From: Aneurinibacillus soli
GTDB lineage: Bacteria; Bacillota; Bacilli; Aneurinibacillales; Aneurinibacillaceae
Direction of reading: 5' to 3'
Length of the DNA stretch: 64,000 nt
Assembly (NCBI RefSeq): GCF_002355375.1
Contig: NZ_AP017312.1
Location: 1,009,001 to 1,073,000, forward strand
Within the stretch, counting starts at the first letter, position 1. Each line of letters begins with the position of its first letter. This document shows, piece after piece, positions 46,176 through 55,273 of this stretch. The position numbers and the translations under genes are program-made. Below the pieces are notes generated by a model. That model searched no databases, was not told the origin of the DNA, and was given only the letters and a program-made list of their open reading frames with translations.

Positions 46176-47234
46176 TTATCGGTTCAGCAACACATCAAGC
46201 GTCTGCAGCACATATTGCTCCTGTTCAAGACGATACTGCTCCGGGTCCGGCAGTGGATGGTGCAGCACTTCTCGGCAGGTCAGAATCAAGTCTTGCGAAT
46301 CTCGATTCGCAAACGTTACGACACCATTCGGACGCTTCACCACATCGCTGGCAATCGCAGGAGTCCCAAAATACAGGGCTTCCCGCAGCGAAATCGCATC
46401 TCCATCGCTTGCAGTGGGTCGAACGAACAAAGCCGCACGCTGCAAAAGGGGATAGAACGGTACTTTCTCCTGTACAAGCAAGCAGCGGCCTTCCAGACCG
46501 TGAGCAATGATGCGCTCTTTGTACCGCTCCAGAATATCTTCATCAACAACGTGCGTAATGCAGTACACGAACCCGAGTTCCTGATCCTCGCGTGCTAACT
46601 GGATGAACAGATCAAGACACAGATCAAGTCCGTATAACTCATGTCCATTGTGCAGATTGCCGACACCGCCGTTTGCCGTAATGACCCGTGAATAACGGTC
46701 AAAAAACGTCGTAATATAATCAGGAATCTGCACGGCTGCCTCTTTCTCACCCGGTGGAATAAAAGCGGGAATGACCGAAATTTTACGTTCCGGGATATGC
46801 AGTTCGAGCAGCTTGTCCTTAATTTCTTCGCTCACAGCAATGAAGTGGTCAGAGAGAAGTCCAGTAAGACGCACCATCATTTTTTGAGCAAACCCGAGAT
46901 GTTCTCCATCATTGCGCAGACTGTGAATCGTATGAATGATTCGCTTGCCTTTCAGCTTCAAAAGGGAGAGAGCAAATCGCATCTGCCAGCGCAGAAAGTG
47001 ATTATGAATAATATCTTCATTACGCTTTCGCAAATAACGCCACGACCATTGCTCCACTTCCGGAATCGGAATAACAGCCCGATCTTTTACCCCATTATCC
47101 CCATTGCCGTCATAAATAATGAACGGCACATCCTGTTGTTCAAGATGGTCACACAGCCGTGCGACATGAATGGAGATGCCGCCAACGGGTGGGGGATACA
47201 CCCCAATCTCGGCGACGGTTTTCGTTCGAGCCAT
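46176..47234 (-). CDS. Glycosyltransferase family 4 protein
   Basis: A 352-residue GT-B glycosyltransferase. It begins with VAEIGVYPPPVGGISIHVARL, a GT4 acceptor-side glycine loop. The donor side has FVRPTASDGDAISLREALYFGTPAIASDV (about 272-300) with the EX7E-type catalytic acidic pair in this block. Its ATG overlaps the stop of the polymerase/ligase-like gene (TAATG), so the two are translationally coupled. Last gene of a five- or six-gene leftward operon for surface polysaccharide. Donor and acceptor unknown. Confidence 0.88.
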   Translation of the reverse strand: MARTKTVAEIGVYPPPVGGISIHVARLCDHLEQQDVPFIIYDGNGDNGVKDRAVIPIPEVEQWSWRYLRKRNEDIIHNHFLRWQMRFALSLLKLKGKRIIHTIHSLRNDGEHLGFAQKMMVRLTGLLSDHFIAVSEEIKDKLLELHIPERKISVIPAFIPPGEKEAAVQIPDYITTFFDRYSRVITANGGVGNLHNGHELYGLDLCLDLFIQLAREDQELGFVYCITHVVDEDILERYKERIIAHGLEGRCLLVQEKVPFYPLLQRAALFVRPTASDGDAISLREALYFGTPAIASDVVKRPNGVVTFANRDSQDLILTCREVLHHPLPDPEQYRLEQEQYVLQTLDVLLNR

Positions 47235-48568
47235 TACACATTCTCCTTTTCTTGGCGCGCCAGGTTGAACGCGACTGAAATAAGGGCGAGTGTGATCCAG
47301 AACATGAAGTCAACTCGGTACTGGTGCCATACGTCTTCAGTGAGCCCAGCAATACCAATCGCTGTAACAGCACCGATTCCGCCTTTTGCGACAAGGGAGA
47401 CAAGACGATTGTTGCCGTTGTTCACAAACAGGCTAACAACCGCTGTTCGGAAGCTCTGGTAGAACATATAGAACAGCAAAAGAATGGTCATAATGCCACC
47501 GGTGACAAAATTCATGATGTAGATGTTGTGGAAGTGATTCGCCTTTACACCTGGCATCATATAATCACTGTACACTTTTTTGAATGTCGTAAGATCAGAA
47601 CCAATGCCGGTTACCCAAAATTCACGAATCATCGGCGGTGCCGCTTTCCAGATCTGGAAGCGGAATGCACTTGAGGAATCTGTTTTTGGTTGAAAAATGG
47701 TCATAATCCGGTTCAGGATCATATCTGGAGCGAAGTTGAGACCGATTACGACCGCGATGAGACCGACTACGAGCAAGCGGCGGCTAATCATCGTGGCCAA
47801 AAGCCCTATTCCGACAAACAGCGCCAGCCAGCCGCCGCGTGAGAATGTCAGAATAACAGCTACACCGATAATAGCGGCGAGAATCGTCAGCAGAATCCGA
47901 TTCGTCCACGAGCGTGCATAGAAAATGAGCGCAAAGTTAAACGGCAGTACCATAATCAAATATTGTACAAACAAATTCGGATTCTCAAATGTCGCAAACA
48001 CACGCGTTTTTACATCCGGGTTCTCACTTATGTCTACCCAGGCTGCTGATGTGAAGTCGAGTGTGAAATACTGGTACACACCGTAAATGGAAACAAGCGC
48101 TGCTGAGATAAACAAAGAAATGAGAAACTTGTATAATACATCCCGGCTGTTGATTTTGGCGACGAGAAGCAAATATAGCAAGAAGCTCACAAAAAAGTAC
48201 AACAGGAATTGCTGCATACTTTCGACGACATGGACAGAAGTAAGTGCAGTTACGAGCAGAGCGGCCCAGAATAGAAAAACAGCTAGATTTAGATGGTTTT
48301 TCAGATTGGACTTCATCCGCTCGTAATCCTGCGGTGTTACAAACATCACAAGAATAAACAACAGAATCAAAGCGAGCAGCGGGCGGTACGTCAGGATAGG
48401 TAGCGCCATGGCCAACAAGTACAGGCCGTATTCCGACCGATACATCGTAATGCCAAGAAACGTACCCATCAAAACGAATTCGCCGATCAGCCCGACTTTA
48501 TACTGCAGGGCGCCTATCACAATAAGGGCGATAGCGGTCAGCAGTGCCATAAGGCGAGTTTTCGTCAT
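47234..48568 (-). CDS. O-antigen ligase/polymerase-like membrane protein (Wzy/WaaL family)
   Basis: A 444-residue polytopic protein with about ten to twelve hydrophobic segments and a large extracellular loop near residues 300-350 (PKTDSSSAFRFQIWKAAPPM, then VTGIGSDLTTFKKVY). This is typical of the Wzy_C/O-antigen ligase superfamily that polymerises or transfers lipid-linked glycans outside the membrane. In a Gram-positive host it is likely a polymerase or ligase for a wall polysaccharide. GGGAG precedes the ATG. Overlaps the downstream glycosyltransferase gene by one base. Confidence 0.88.
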   Translation of the reverse strand: MTKTRLMALLTAIALIVIGALQYKVGLIGEFVLMGTFLGITMYRSEYGLYLLAMALPILTYRPLLALILLFILVMFVTPQDYERMKSNLKNHLNLAVFLFWAALLVTALTSVHVVESMQQFLLYFFVSFLLYLLLVAKINSRDVLYKFLISLFISAALVSIYGVYQYFTLDFTSAAWVDISENPDVKTRVFATFENPNLFVQYLIMVLPFNFALIFYARSWTNRILLTILAAIIGVAVILTFSRGGWLALFVGIGLLATMISRRLLVVGLIAVVIGLNFAPDMILNRIMTIFQPKTDSSSAFRFQIWKAAPPMIREFWVTGIGSDLTTFKKVYSDYMMPGVKANHFHNIYIMNFVTGGIMTILLLFYMFYQSFRTAVVSLFVNNGNNRLVSLVAKGGIGAVTAIGIAGLTEDVWHQYRVDFMFWITLALISVAFNLARQEKENV

Positions 48569-48588
48569 AACTATCGTACTCCCGATCG

Positions 48589-48933
48589 TTACTTATTTGG
48601 GTCAAACAGATGGGCCACAAGACGTCCTGGAATGCTTGTACGAAGCATCGTCCAGATTCGTTCGGGTCCGAATGCAATCAGAAGGACGGCCACAGCGACA
48701 TCAAGCGCTACAATGAGCACCAGCTTCTGAATAAATAGCAGTACATACACATGTAGAAAAACCATGGTGAACAGTGTCCATAAGGCGTATTGCCATGTTC
48801 GGGCATCCCATTTTGCTTTGAGACGGGAGAGAAGCGAGCGGTGACCAATTCGCTCTGCTACCATCCGGAGCAAGCCTACCATTCCATCTACCGCTCGCGT
48901 TGTCATCCAGGTATAAAAAGATGGCTTTCTCAT
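48589..48933 (-). CDS. Two-helix membrane protein of the polysaccharide operon
   Basis: A 114-residue protein with basic N- and C-terminal parts and two hydrophobic helices (about 48-68 and 70-88). Its ATG overlaps the stop of the upstream DUF4330 gene by four bases, so it belongs to the operon. Family not recognised; placement between DUF4330 and a polymerase-like protein suggests a membrane role in glycan assembly, by context only. Confidence 0.72.
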   Translation of the reverse strand: MRKPSFYTWMTTRAVDGMVGLLRMVAERIGHRSLLSRLKAKWDARTWQYALWTLFTMVFLHVYVLLFIQKLVLIVALDVAVAVLLIAFGPERIWTMLRTSIPGRLVAHLFDPNK

Positions 48934-49412
48934 CGAGATCCCCCCTGTTTTTCTACGTCAAGAATACGGGAGGCGAATGTGGCGCGTTCCGTATGAGCAG
49001 GCATGTACTGATTGGCATAGAAGAACGTATCATCAATAATCGGTGCGCCACTAAGCGAAAGGAAGCCCGGCGAACGTACGGTCACATACACATCTTCCTG
49101 TTCTGGAAATTCACGTAGATAGTAGTGGCCTTTCGCATCGGCCGTATAGATTTTTGCCGGTTTTGCTTCCACAGAGACGACAGTACCGAACGGGCTGAGT
49201 GCGCCTTTTTGATAGATTTTATCCCCGGCCCGAATGGACTTGTGGAAATTCGGCAACTGCGCCTCGATAACCATTGTGACCGTCAGATTTTCAGGCGGCA
49301 TAACAAGCTTGCTTGCCATTCCCGCTTTCAGAATGATAATTATACCTGCAAGCACGAGAAGCACGGTAATGAACGCGTCTTTCGCCGTGAAGGAGAAAGC
49401 GCGGCCACTCAT
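48930..49412 (-). CDS. DUF4330 family protein (second of a pair)
   Basis: A 160-residue protein with one N-terminal helix (about 13-30) and an exported beta-rich domain: PPENLTVTMVIEAQLPNF, then IRAGDKIYQ and GTVVSVEAKPAKIY, the typical DUF4330 layout. Overlaps the upstream DUF4330 gene by four bases (ATGA) and the next gene likewise. The two paralogues differ enough to suggest a heteromeric pair. Function unknown; these genes recur with wall-polymer genes, which is consistent here. Confidence 0.8.
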   Translation of the reverse strand: MSGRAFSFTAKDAFITVLLVLAGIIIILKAGMASKLVMPPENLTVTMVIEAQLPNFHKSIRAGDKIYQKGALSPFGTVVSVEAKPAKIYTADAKGHYYLREFPEQEDVYVTVRSPGFLSLSGAPIIDDTFFYANQYMPAHTERATFASRILDVEKQGGSR

Positions 49413-49915
49413 TTTGTATCACCCAGATTCACGTCTGAAATGAGTGTTTCGATCATATATTTCGGGCCTTTGACGGATACTTTATTGCCAGCAAGCAGTG
49501 GAGTTTGTCCTTCGCCTTGTGCTTGTCCGCCTTGAATAACAGCGTTTGTCTGGACAGTGATGTAGACGGATAGCTTCTCAGGTACGGTGCTCATGACCAT
49601 ATGACCGTCTGCTGTTGGCACAGATGTTTTGCCAGGCGCTACTTTGACAGCGACAACTTTACCGATCGGCACATTTTTATCCTTGTCACGGATAATGTCT
49701 CCGACTTTAATCTGATTCACAACGAATGGATGCTCTGCACTATTGTACAGCGTATACGTTACTTGCTTTTTGGTGACTGGACCGACTGCAATCTCACCAC
49801 CCTGCGTAAACTTAACAGCTGCAAACGCGGCAGCAGCAAGCAGCAGGATAATGAGAAACAGGTCAAGAATGTTAATCCAGCCGAAAAACTTTCCTCTTTC
49901 ATCAATGACTTTCAT
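49409..49915 (-). CDS. DUF4330 family protein (first of a pair)
   Basis: A 168-residue protein: a short cytosolic start (KVIDERGKFFGWINILDL), one helix (about 18-36) and an extracellular domain with QVTYTLYNSAEHPFVVNQIK, then VGDIIRD and VAVKVAPGKT. Matches DUF4330. GGAGG lies seven bases before the ATG. Followed by its paralogue with an ATGA overlap. It might form a periplasm-like scaffold or modulator for polymer export, which is speculation. Confidence 0.82.
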   Translation of the reverse strand: MKVIDERGKFFGWINILDLFLIILLLAAAAFAAVKFTQGGEIAVGPVTKKQVTYTLYNSAEHPFVVNQIKVGDIIRDKDKNVPIGKVVAVKVAPGKTSVPTADGHMVMSTVPEKLSVYITVQTNAVIQGGQAQGEGQTPLLAGNKVSVKGPKYMIETLISDVNLGDTK

Positions 49916-50027
49916 GGAATAGCCTCCTATTTTTGTTCCGAAAAATCATCCGGCGTTAGCCTTCACTAGAATAGCATACCCGAACAGGTGCGTACAACGA
50001 AGAAAACCCGCCATGCATAAGCGGGTT

Positions 50028-51146
50028 TTACTTGCTGCGTGCAAGTTTATAATACAGTTCTTTTGTGCGAAGCGCCATATGAGTGAGGGTATATTCTTTC
50101 TTCACCGTCTCATACCCAGCTTCCGCGATTTTTTGACGCAGTCCGTCATCTTCTTTTAGAATCAGGATGTTTTGCCGGATCTCGTCTGGATTGTGCGGCG
50201 AGATTACCAACCCGTTGTGATAATCAACAAGGAAGTCTGCGATTCCCCCGACCATCGTAGCTACAACCGGACGTTTGGCTGCCATCGCTTCTAGCAGTGA
50301 CAGGCCGAGACCTTCAGAATACGAAGGGCTGACAAATACATCAATGGCATGCAAGCAACGCGCAACGTCTTTTCGGAAACCGACAAAATGAACACGATCG
50401 CTTATTCCAGCTTCTCGTGCGGTGTGGGCAAGTGCTTCTTTCTCTGGACCGTCTCCAATGATGAGCCAGTGAATATCCGCCTGTTCATCTGCGAGTGGAA
50501 TGAACGCTTGCATAAGGTCTGTCAAACCTTTGACTGGTACGAGCCGGGATACTGTGCCGATCACAAATGCGCCCGCTGGGATGCCAAGTTCGGCTTGAAT
50601 GCTTCTAACATCCTGGTCAGCAGCGAACGATTCAATCGGAATCCCATGATGAATGAGGGTAATATCACAAGGCTTCACCCCATCTGCTTCCAGAGATTGG
50701 CGAATGGAATTCGAAATCGCGATATAATGATTGTTCCATTTGCGGGTCCATAGTTCCATGCGTGACGCAAGAAAATAGGCCAGCAGATTTGGATAATCAT
50801 AGCGCAATACGCTGTGAATGGTTGTGATAATTGGAGTATTCGGAACCTGGCGTATCGCCAGTCGGCAGAAGAAGTTCGCTTTTACACCGTGTGAATGAAC
50901 AAGATCTGGCTTCTCTGTTTCCAGGATATGAGCCAGCCCTTTTACCAGCCGAAAATCAAATCGGCTGTACGTATCGAGTACAATCACACGAATATTACGC
51001 TTACGTAGCTCGTCCGCAAACGTGGAATTATAGAAGCAGACAACGACAGGCTCGACAGCATGGCGAGATAAAATCTCCAGCAGTTCAAGAATGTGCTGCT
51101 CCGCGCCTCCGAATTCTCCGCCGCCAATCGCGTGCAGTATTTTCAT
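50028..51146 (-). CDS. Glycosyltransferase family 4 protein (EpsF/PelF-like)
   Basis: A 372-residue GT-B glycosyltransferase. It starts KILHAIGGGEFGGAEQHILEL, the GT4 acceptor loop. The donor domain has IGTVSRLVPVKGLTDLMQAF (about 200) and the catalytic EX7E block SPSYSEGLGLSLLEAMAAKRPVVAT (about 285-309), both glutamates present. The ATG at 51146 follows AGAGG by nine bases; ATG at 51155 is possible, and a longer frame to 51227 is not supported. It has its own promoter and probably leads the leftward operon, 112 bases ahead of the DUF4330 pair. Confidence 0.9.
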   Translation of the reverse strand: MKILHAIGGGEFGGAEQHILELLEILSRHAVEPVVVCFYNSTFADELRKRNIRVIVLDTYSRFDFRLVKGLAHILETEKPDLVHSHGVKANFFCRLAIRQVPNTPIITTIHSVLRYDYPNLLAYFLASRMELWTRKWNNHYIAISNSIRQSLEADGVKPCDITLIHHGIPIESFAADQDVRSIQAELGIPAGAFVIGTVSRLVPVKGLTDLMQAFIPLADEQADIHWLIIGDGPEKEALAHTAREAGISDRVHFVGFRKDVARCLHAIDVFVSPSYSEGLGLSLLEAMAAKRPVVATMVGGIADFLVDYHNGLVISPHNPDEIRQNILILKEDDGLRQKIAEAGYETVKKEYTLTHMALRTKELYYKLARSK

Positions 51147-51197
51147 TTTGGACATCCTCTGTTCACTTCCTGACCCTAGGGCAACTAAATCGTAACA

Positions 51198-51227
51198 ATT
51201 ATATCGCAATACGGGCAGGATGTTCAA
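51198..51227 (-). promoter_or_regulatory. Sigma-A promoter of the leftward polysaccharide operon
   Basis: On the minus strand TTGAAC and TATAAT with an 18-base spacer, about 50 bases before the glycosyltransferase start codon. Confidence 0.65.
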
Positions 51228-51236
51228 CGTTGGTTA

Positions 51237-51265
51237 TTCCGTTACAAGCGGAAATACGCTATACT
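51237..51265 (+). promoter_or_regulatory. Weak promoter candidate for the murJ-like gene
   Basis: TATACT at 51260-51265 with TTCCGT at 51237-51242, spacer 17. The -35 match is poor. Confidence 0.35.
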
Positions 51266-51310
51266 TTCTAAGGTATTAGTCTGACTGACACGGTAAGGAG
51301 ATCGAAATAC

Positions 51311-52900
51311 ATGGCTCAAACAGTCGTGCGTTCCGCGATGATTATTATTGCGGTGACGCTTCTCGGACGGGTTGTCGGCCTGTTTCGGGAGATATTGCTC
51401 GCGGATCAGTTCGGAGCGAATTGGGTGACAGACGCGTATGGCCTGGCTTATACAATCCCAAACACGATTTTTTTGTTCGTGCCAGGAGCGTTGAATGCCA
51501 TTTTTGTTCCTTCATTAAAAGCTATGATGGTGCGAGGAGAAGAAACAGAAGCACGAGCGCTGTTTCGCAAAATGCTGACTGTCACGACGGTCATCTATTT
51601 TGCTATTATGATTGTTGGCCTTATGTTTTCACGCCAGATCATTGAGGCGTTGACCTTCATGCAACATGTATCGTCAGCGGTTGACCCAGCCCAGCGTGCA
51701 GAGCAGGTGGAACTGGCTGTGAAGTTATTACAGCTTATGTGGCCGTCAGCGGTCTTTATTGCGTTACTTGGCGTATTTCAGGCGACGTTAAACGCACATC
51801 AGCAGTTTTTTATTCCAAATGTGAGTACAGTTGTGAACTCACTTGTTATATGTGCCGCGTATCCGTTGCTTGTGCCAGCGTATGGAATTAGCGGGGTGGC
51901 AATGGGAACGTCACTTGGCTTTTTGTTTGCGGCGCTGTCCATGATTCCATCGCTTCGCAAGCAGCAATATTCTCTGGCACCAGATTGGCGCTTTAATACG
52001 GATGAAATGAAAAAAATAGGTGAGCGCTTCATCCCGATTATGATCGGCTCACTTATCACGCAGGTGTATAGCTTTATTCAACCGGTACTGTCAGCCGGTC
52101 TCGGGGAAGGGACAGTAGCGGCACTCAGGTTCGCTAATAATATTTACCAGCTTCCGATGGGGATTTTTGTCGCAGCGTTTACGTTGCCAATTTATCCGTA
52201 TCTGGTCGAGTATTACACCAAAGGCGAGATCGGGCGTATGAAGCAGTCAGTGTCGGAAGGGATGCAGTATTTGTTTATTTTGATGCTGCCAGTGATTACG
52301 GCAATGGTAGTCATTCCGGATCGGCTTGTTTCGCTTTTGTACTACCGGGGCGGAAGTGGAGAGTTTACGGGCGAGGCTATACATCTGACAGCGGTCGCAT
52401 TGCTGTATATGAGCCTTGGACTATTCTTTTTGGCAGCTCGTGACTTGCTGACACGTGCGTGCTATGCCATGGAGAATACAAAAGTGACGGTAATTGCAGC
52501 CATGGTAGGCATTGTGGTTAATATTGCGTCAAGTTTGTTGTTTATTCCATATCTCGGACATGGAGGGGTGGCGCTCGGAACATCTGTGGGCTCGCTTGCT
52601 AATATGATCCTGCTGGCGCTATTTTTACGACGTGAGATCGGTCCGTTTATGTTGCGGTCCTTCTGGCTTACTGCTTTGAAGACATTGATTGCTTCTGCGA
52701 TAATGGGGACGTTTTTGTATGCCGCGGCTGCATTCGTTACGATTCCGGGTGTTATGCTTGAGAAGTTGTATATTATGATCCTGATCGGGATCGGAGCGGG
52801 TCTTTTTTTCGTAGTGCTTATTGTGCTGCGTGAACCGCTTGCCCTGCAGATTATCGGGCGTTTTGCCGGAAAACTACTGAAAAGAAGGGGTACAAAATGA
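51311..52900 (+). CDS. murJ: MurJ/MviN-type lipid flippase
   Basis: A 529-residue polytopic protein of the MOP superfamily with about 14 helices. LLGRVVGLFREILLADQFG near the start and SLGFLFAALSMIPSLRKQ are typical of MurJ/MviN. It flips lipid-linked precursors (lipid II, or a wall-polymer intermediate) across the membrane. AAGGAG lies before the ATG. Its setting beside glycosyltransferase, polymerase-like and csaB genes suggests it could serve the wall polymer rather than, or as well as, peptidoglycan. The epimerase gene overlaps its stop by four bases. Confidence 0.9.
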   Translation: MAQTVVRSAMIIIAVTLLGRVVGLFREILLADQFGANWVTDAYGLAYTIPNTIFLFVPGALNAIFVPSLKAMMVRGEETEARALFRKMLTVTTVIYFAIMIVGLMFSRQIIEALTFMQHVSSAVDPAQRAEQVELAVKLLQLMWPSAVFIALLGVFQATLNAHQQFFIPNVSTVVNSLVICAAYPLLVPAYGISGVAMGTSLGFLFAALSMIPSLRKQQYSLAPDWRFNTDEMKKIGERFIPIMIGSLITQVYSFIQPVLSAGLGEGTVAALRFANNIYQLPMGIFVAAFTLPIYPYLVEYYTKGEIGRMKQSVSEGMQYLFILMLPVITAMVVIPDRLVSLLYYRGGSGEFTGEAIHLTAVALLYMSLGLFFLAARDLLTRACYAMENTKVTVIAAMVGIVVNIASSLLFIPYLGHGGVALGTSVGSLANMILLALFLRREIGPFMLRSFWLTALKTLIASAIMGTFLYAAAAFVTIPGVMLEKLYIMILIGIGAGLFFVVLIVLREPLALQIIGRFAGKLLKRRGTK

Positions 52901-53817
52901 TGAAAGTATTAGTGACAGGTGGGGCGGGTTTCATCGGCTCGCACATTGTGGAACAATGTCTAGAAGCCGGATATGAAGTATGCGTACTAGATGATCTATC
53001 TACAGGAAAAGCCGAACAGGTAGATGCCCGTGCCATCCTGTATCGGACAAATCTTGCATCACCCGACGTGCTTTCCATCGTAGAGAAAGAAAAGCCGGAC
53101 TATATTATTCATCACGCAGCTCAGAGTTCTGTTCCTGTCTCGCTGAAAGACCCAGTTGGCGATGCGATGTCTAATGTGGTAGGAACGGTGAATTTGCTTG
53201 AGGCGGCTCGCCTGCATGGGGTTAAAAAGATTGTGTATGCATCATCCGCTGCGGCATATGGAGAACCGCAGTACATGCCGCTTGATGAGGAGCATCCGAA
53301 GCAGCCACTGTCACCATATGGTGTAACGAAGTTCGTACCAGAGTTTTATCTGTACGCTTATCATCATTTGTACGGTCTGAATTATACGGCATTCCGGTAT
53401 GCCAACGTGTATGGCGAGCGCCAGGACCCGAAAGGTGAAGGGGGCGTCGTATCGATTTTTGTAGATCATGCGATTGCCGGAGAAGGGCTCGTTATATTCG
53501 GGGACGGTGAACAGACGCGTGATTTTGTGTATGTGGGAGATGTAGCACGGGCGAATGTTATGGCGCTTACGACAGCGGATAATCAGGTTATGAACATCAG
53601 TACAGGCACAAAAACGAGCGTGAACGAACTCGTCACGCTCCTCGAAGAATTGATGGGAAGCCCGCTTGATGTGCGCCGCGATGCGCCGCGTGAGGGCGAT
53701 ATTTTGCACAGCTATCTGGATCATGCGAAAGCTACTGAAGTGTTGGGGTGGACACCGGCGTATTCATTACGTCAGGGATTGGAAAAGACACTACGCTTTT
53801 ATCGAACTGAATCGTAA
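52897..53817 (+). CDS. NAD-dependent sugar-nucleotide epimerase (extended SDR, GalE-like)
   Basis: A 306-residue extended short-chain dehydrogenase. The NAD motif GGAGFIGSHIV is at about 8-18, the active serine region is YASSAAAYGE (about 114-123), and the catalytic pair is Y141-x3-K145 in SPYGVTK. It probably interconverts UDP-Glc/UDP-Gal or their N-acetyl forms; substrate not certain. The ATG overlaps the murJ stop, implying coupling. Its last 86 bases are overlapped by a convergent 103-codon gene. Confidence 0.9.
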   Translation: MMKVLVTGGAGFIGSHIVEQCLEAGYEVCVLDDLSTGKAEQVDARAILYRTNLASPDVLSIVEKEKPDYIIHHAAQSSVPVSLKDPVGDAMSNVVGTVNLLEAARLHGVKKIVYASSAAAYGEPQYMPLDEEHPKQPLSPYGVTKFVPEFYLYAYHHLYGLNYTAFRYANVYGERQDPKGEGGVVSIFVDHAIAGEGLVIFGDGEQTRDFVYVGDVARANVMALTTADNQVMNISTGTKTSVNELVTLLEELMGSPLDVRRDAPREGDILHSYLDHAKATEVLGWTPAYSLRQGLEKTLRFYRTES

Positions 53818-54043
53818 AATCAGTCAGAAGATCAAGCGACCAGCTATATAGTTCGTCATGTGTGTCTCCCATAAAACTCGCAAATGTATGCTCGTACGGT
53901 GAATGTTGATCATAGGAGATAAAAGAAACGACCCAGAAGCGGCCCTGCTGTACGATTTCGAAACGGATACTTTCACCGGCACGTTTTTTCCAGGAGAACA
54001 AGTCGAACAAAATTTGTACATTAGCCTGTCCATACTTTTTCAT
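53732..54043 (-). CDS. 103-residue protein of unknown function, antisense overlap with epimerase gene
   Basis: A hydrophilic, aromatic-rich protein (MKKYGQANVQILFDLFSW, IVQQGRFWVVSFISYDQHSP). Its GGGGG ribosome-binding site stands nine bases before the ATG and forms the 3' arm of the hairpin that also ends csaB. The last 29 codons are antisense to the epimerase gene, so the true C terminus may be shaped by that overlap. No family recognised. Real-gene support: ribosome-binding site, normal amino-acid makeup, intact frame. Confidence 0.6.
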   Translation of the reverse strand: MKKYGQANVQILFDLFSWKKRAGESIRFEIVQQGRFWVVSFISYDQHSPYEHTFASFMGDTHDELYSWSLDLLTDFTIQFDKSVVSFPIPDVMNTPVSTPTLQ

Positions 54044-54048
54044 AAAAA

Positions 54049-54083
54049 AATTCCCCCTTTACGTAAATCGTGAAGGGGGAATT
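54049..54083. terminator. Hairpin that ends csaB and holds the ribosome-binding site of the next gene
   Basis: AATTCCCCCTTTACG pairs with CGTGAAGGGGGAATT. On the minus strand the hairpin is followed by seven Ts and then directly by an ATG. GGGGG, the Shine-Dalgarno of that ATG, is inside the stem. Confidence 0.8.
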
Positions 54084-54163
54084 CTTGTTTTAGGGCCCGC
54101 TCTCCTGCCGGTCTGCCAAAACTAGTGATAAGCAGGCAAAAGTAGTGTCAATTCGACAGGAAG

Positions 54164-55273
54164 CTACAGTTTTTTGTGAAGGTGAAGTAGCCTGCGGGCA
54201 AGCTCGCTGCTTTTCTCTGCTTCTTGAATAAGTTCTTTCATGCCGGATTGGATACGAGCGCGTGTTCCGGGAAGATCACGCAGCAACGGCTCTACGTTGG
54301 CAAGTAGATCACGCCAGCGCAAATCTTTAATATGTCCAGCAGATTCCATGTTAAGGCGGCGTACGAAGCGGTCCATTTTTGGATCATACGAGACTCCAGC
54401 GAATGGAATGCTCATGACAGCAGCCAGAATGACCGAATGCAGACGCATGCCAAGCACGAACTGGGATGACCCGATAAAACTGAAAATCTGCTTGAAGTTC
54501 ATTTTCTCTTCAATCAGCACAGCCCCGGTCTCTTGCATAAGCGCCACGATATCGCGGGAAGGGCCAATATCCGCTGAGTTCTGCATGGGGAGGAAGAACA
54601 CATCCCAGCCCCGGCGGATCGCTTCATCGGCGAAGCGTGCAATTTCTGTTTTATAGGCTTGTTCATTTTTCCAGGCACGCACGGAGATCGCCATGACAGG
54701 GCGGGTGGAGTGCGGTTTATATTTTTGAATGATCGTTTTTCCAAATGTTGTGTCGACGTCACGCGGATTAATCGTCACAGCCGGGTCAGCTGTAACATGA
54801 ATCGGAGCCTTCACAACGCCGAATGATTTCAGATCTTCACCGGACTGCTCGTCTCGTACTGTGATAATGTCAACCCGGTTCACAATGGAGCGGATCAGGC
54901 GCTTGCTAAGAGCACGGGTAATGGGCCCGATGCCCTGCGCATAAAAAATGACCGGTTTGCCGAGCAGCTTGGCCATCATGACAATGCCAAGATAGTAGAT
55001 AACACTGCGAGGGCTTGTGGCATCTTGAAGTAAGCTACCGCCCCCCATGACAAGCAGATCAGACTTTTTCAGTTGATGAATAATGGAACTCATCCGCCAG
55101 CGGTTAAAAGCAGGTATCCCAAATAGCGCCTGTGTTTCCGCGGGCGTATTAGAAAGTACGGCCAATTCTGCATTCGGCATATGTTTTTGTAGAGAGGTAA
55201 TGATTCCATACAGCACGGTGTCGTCCCCGGCGTTGTCGAATCCGTAGTACCCTGAGATCAGTATTCTTGCCAT
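54164..55273 (-). CDS. csaB: CsaB polysaccharide pyruvyl transferase
   Basis: A 369-residue member of the polysaccharide pyruvyl transferase family (CsaB). It adds ketal pyruvate to the secondary wall polymer, which anchors S-layer-homology domain proteins. Landmarks: ISGYYGFDNAGDDTVLYGII at the start, VMGGGSLLQDATSPRS (about 73-88), and GMRLHSVILAAVMSIPFAGVSYDPKM near 275-300. AGAAGGG stands before the ATG. The presence of csaB implies a pyruvylated polymer and SLH-type surface proteins in the host (inference from characterised relatives). Confidence 0.93.
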   Translation of the reverse strand: MARILISGYYGFDNAGDDTVLYGIITSLQKHMPNAELAVLSNTPAETQALFGIPAFNRWRMSSIIHQLKKSDLLVMGGGSLLQDATSPRSVIYYLGIVMMAKLLGKPVIFYAQGIGPITRALSKRLIRSIVNRVDIITVRDEQSGEDLKSFGVVKAPIHVTADPAVTINPRDVDTTFGKTIIQKYKPHSTRPVMAISVRAWKNEQAYKTEIARFADEAIRRGWDVFFLPMQNSADIGPSRDIVALMQETGAVLIEEKMNFKQIFSFIGSSQFVLGMRLHSVILAAVMSIPFAGVSYDPKMDRFVRRLNMESAGHIKDLRWRDLLANVEPLLRDLPGTRARIQSGMKELIQEAEKSSELARRLLHLHKKL

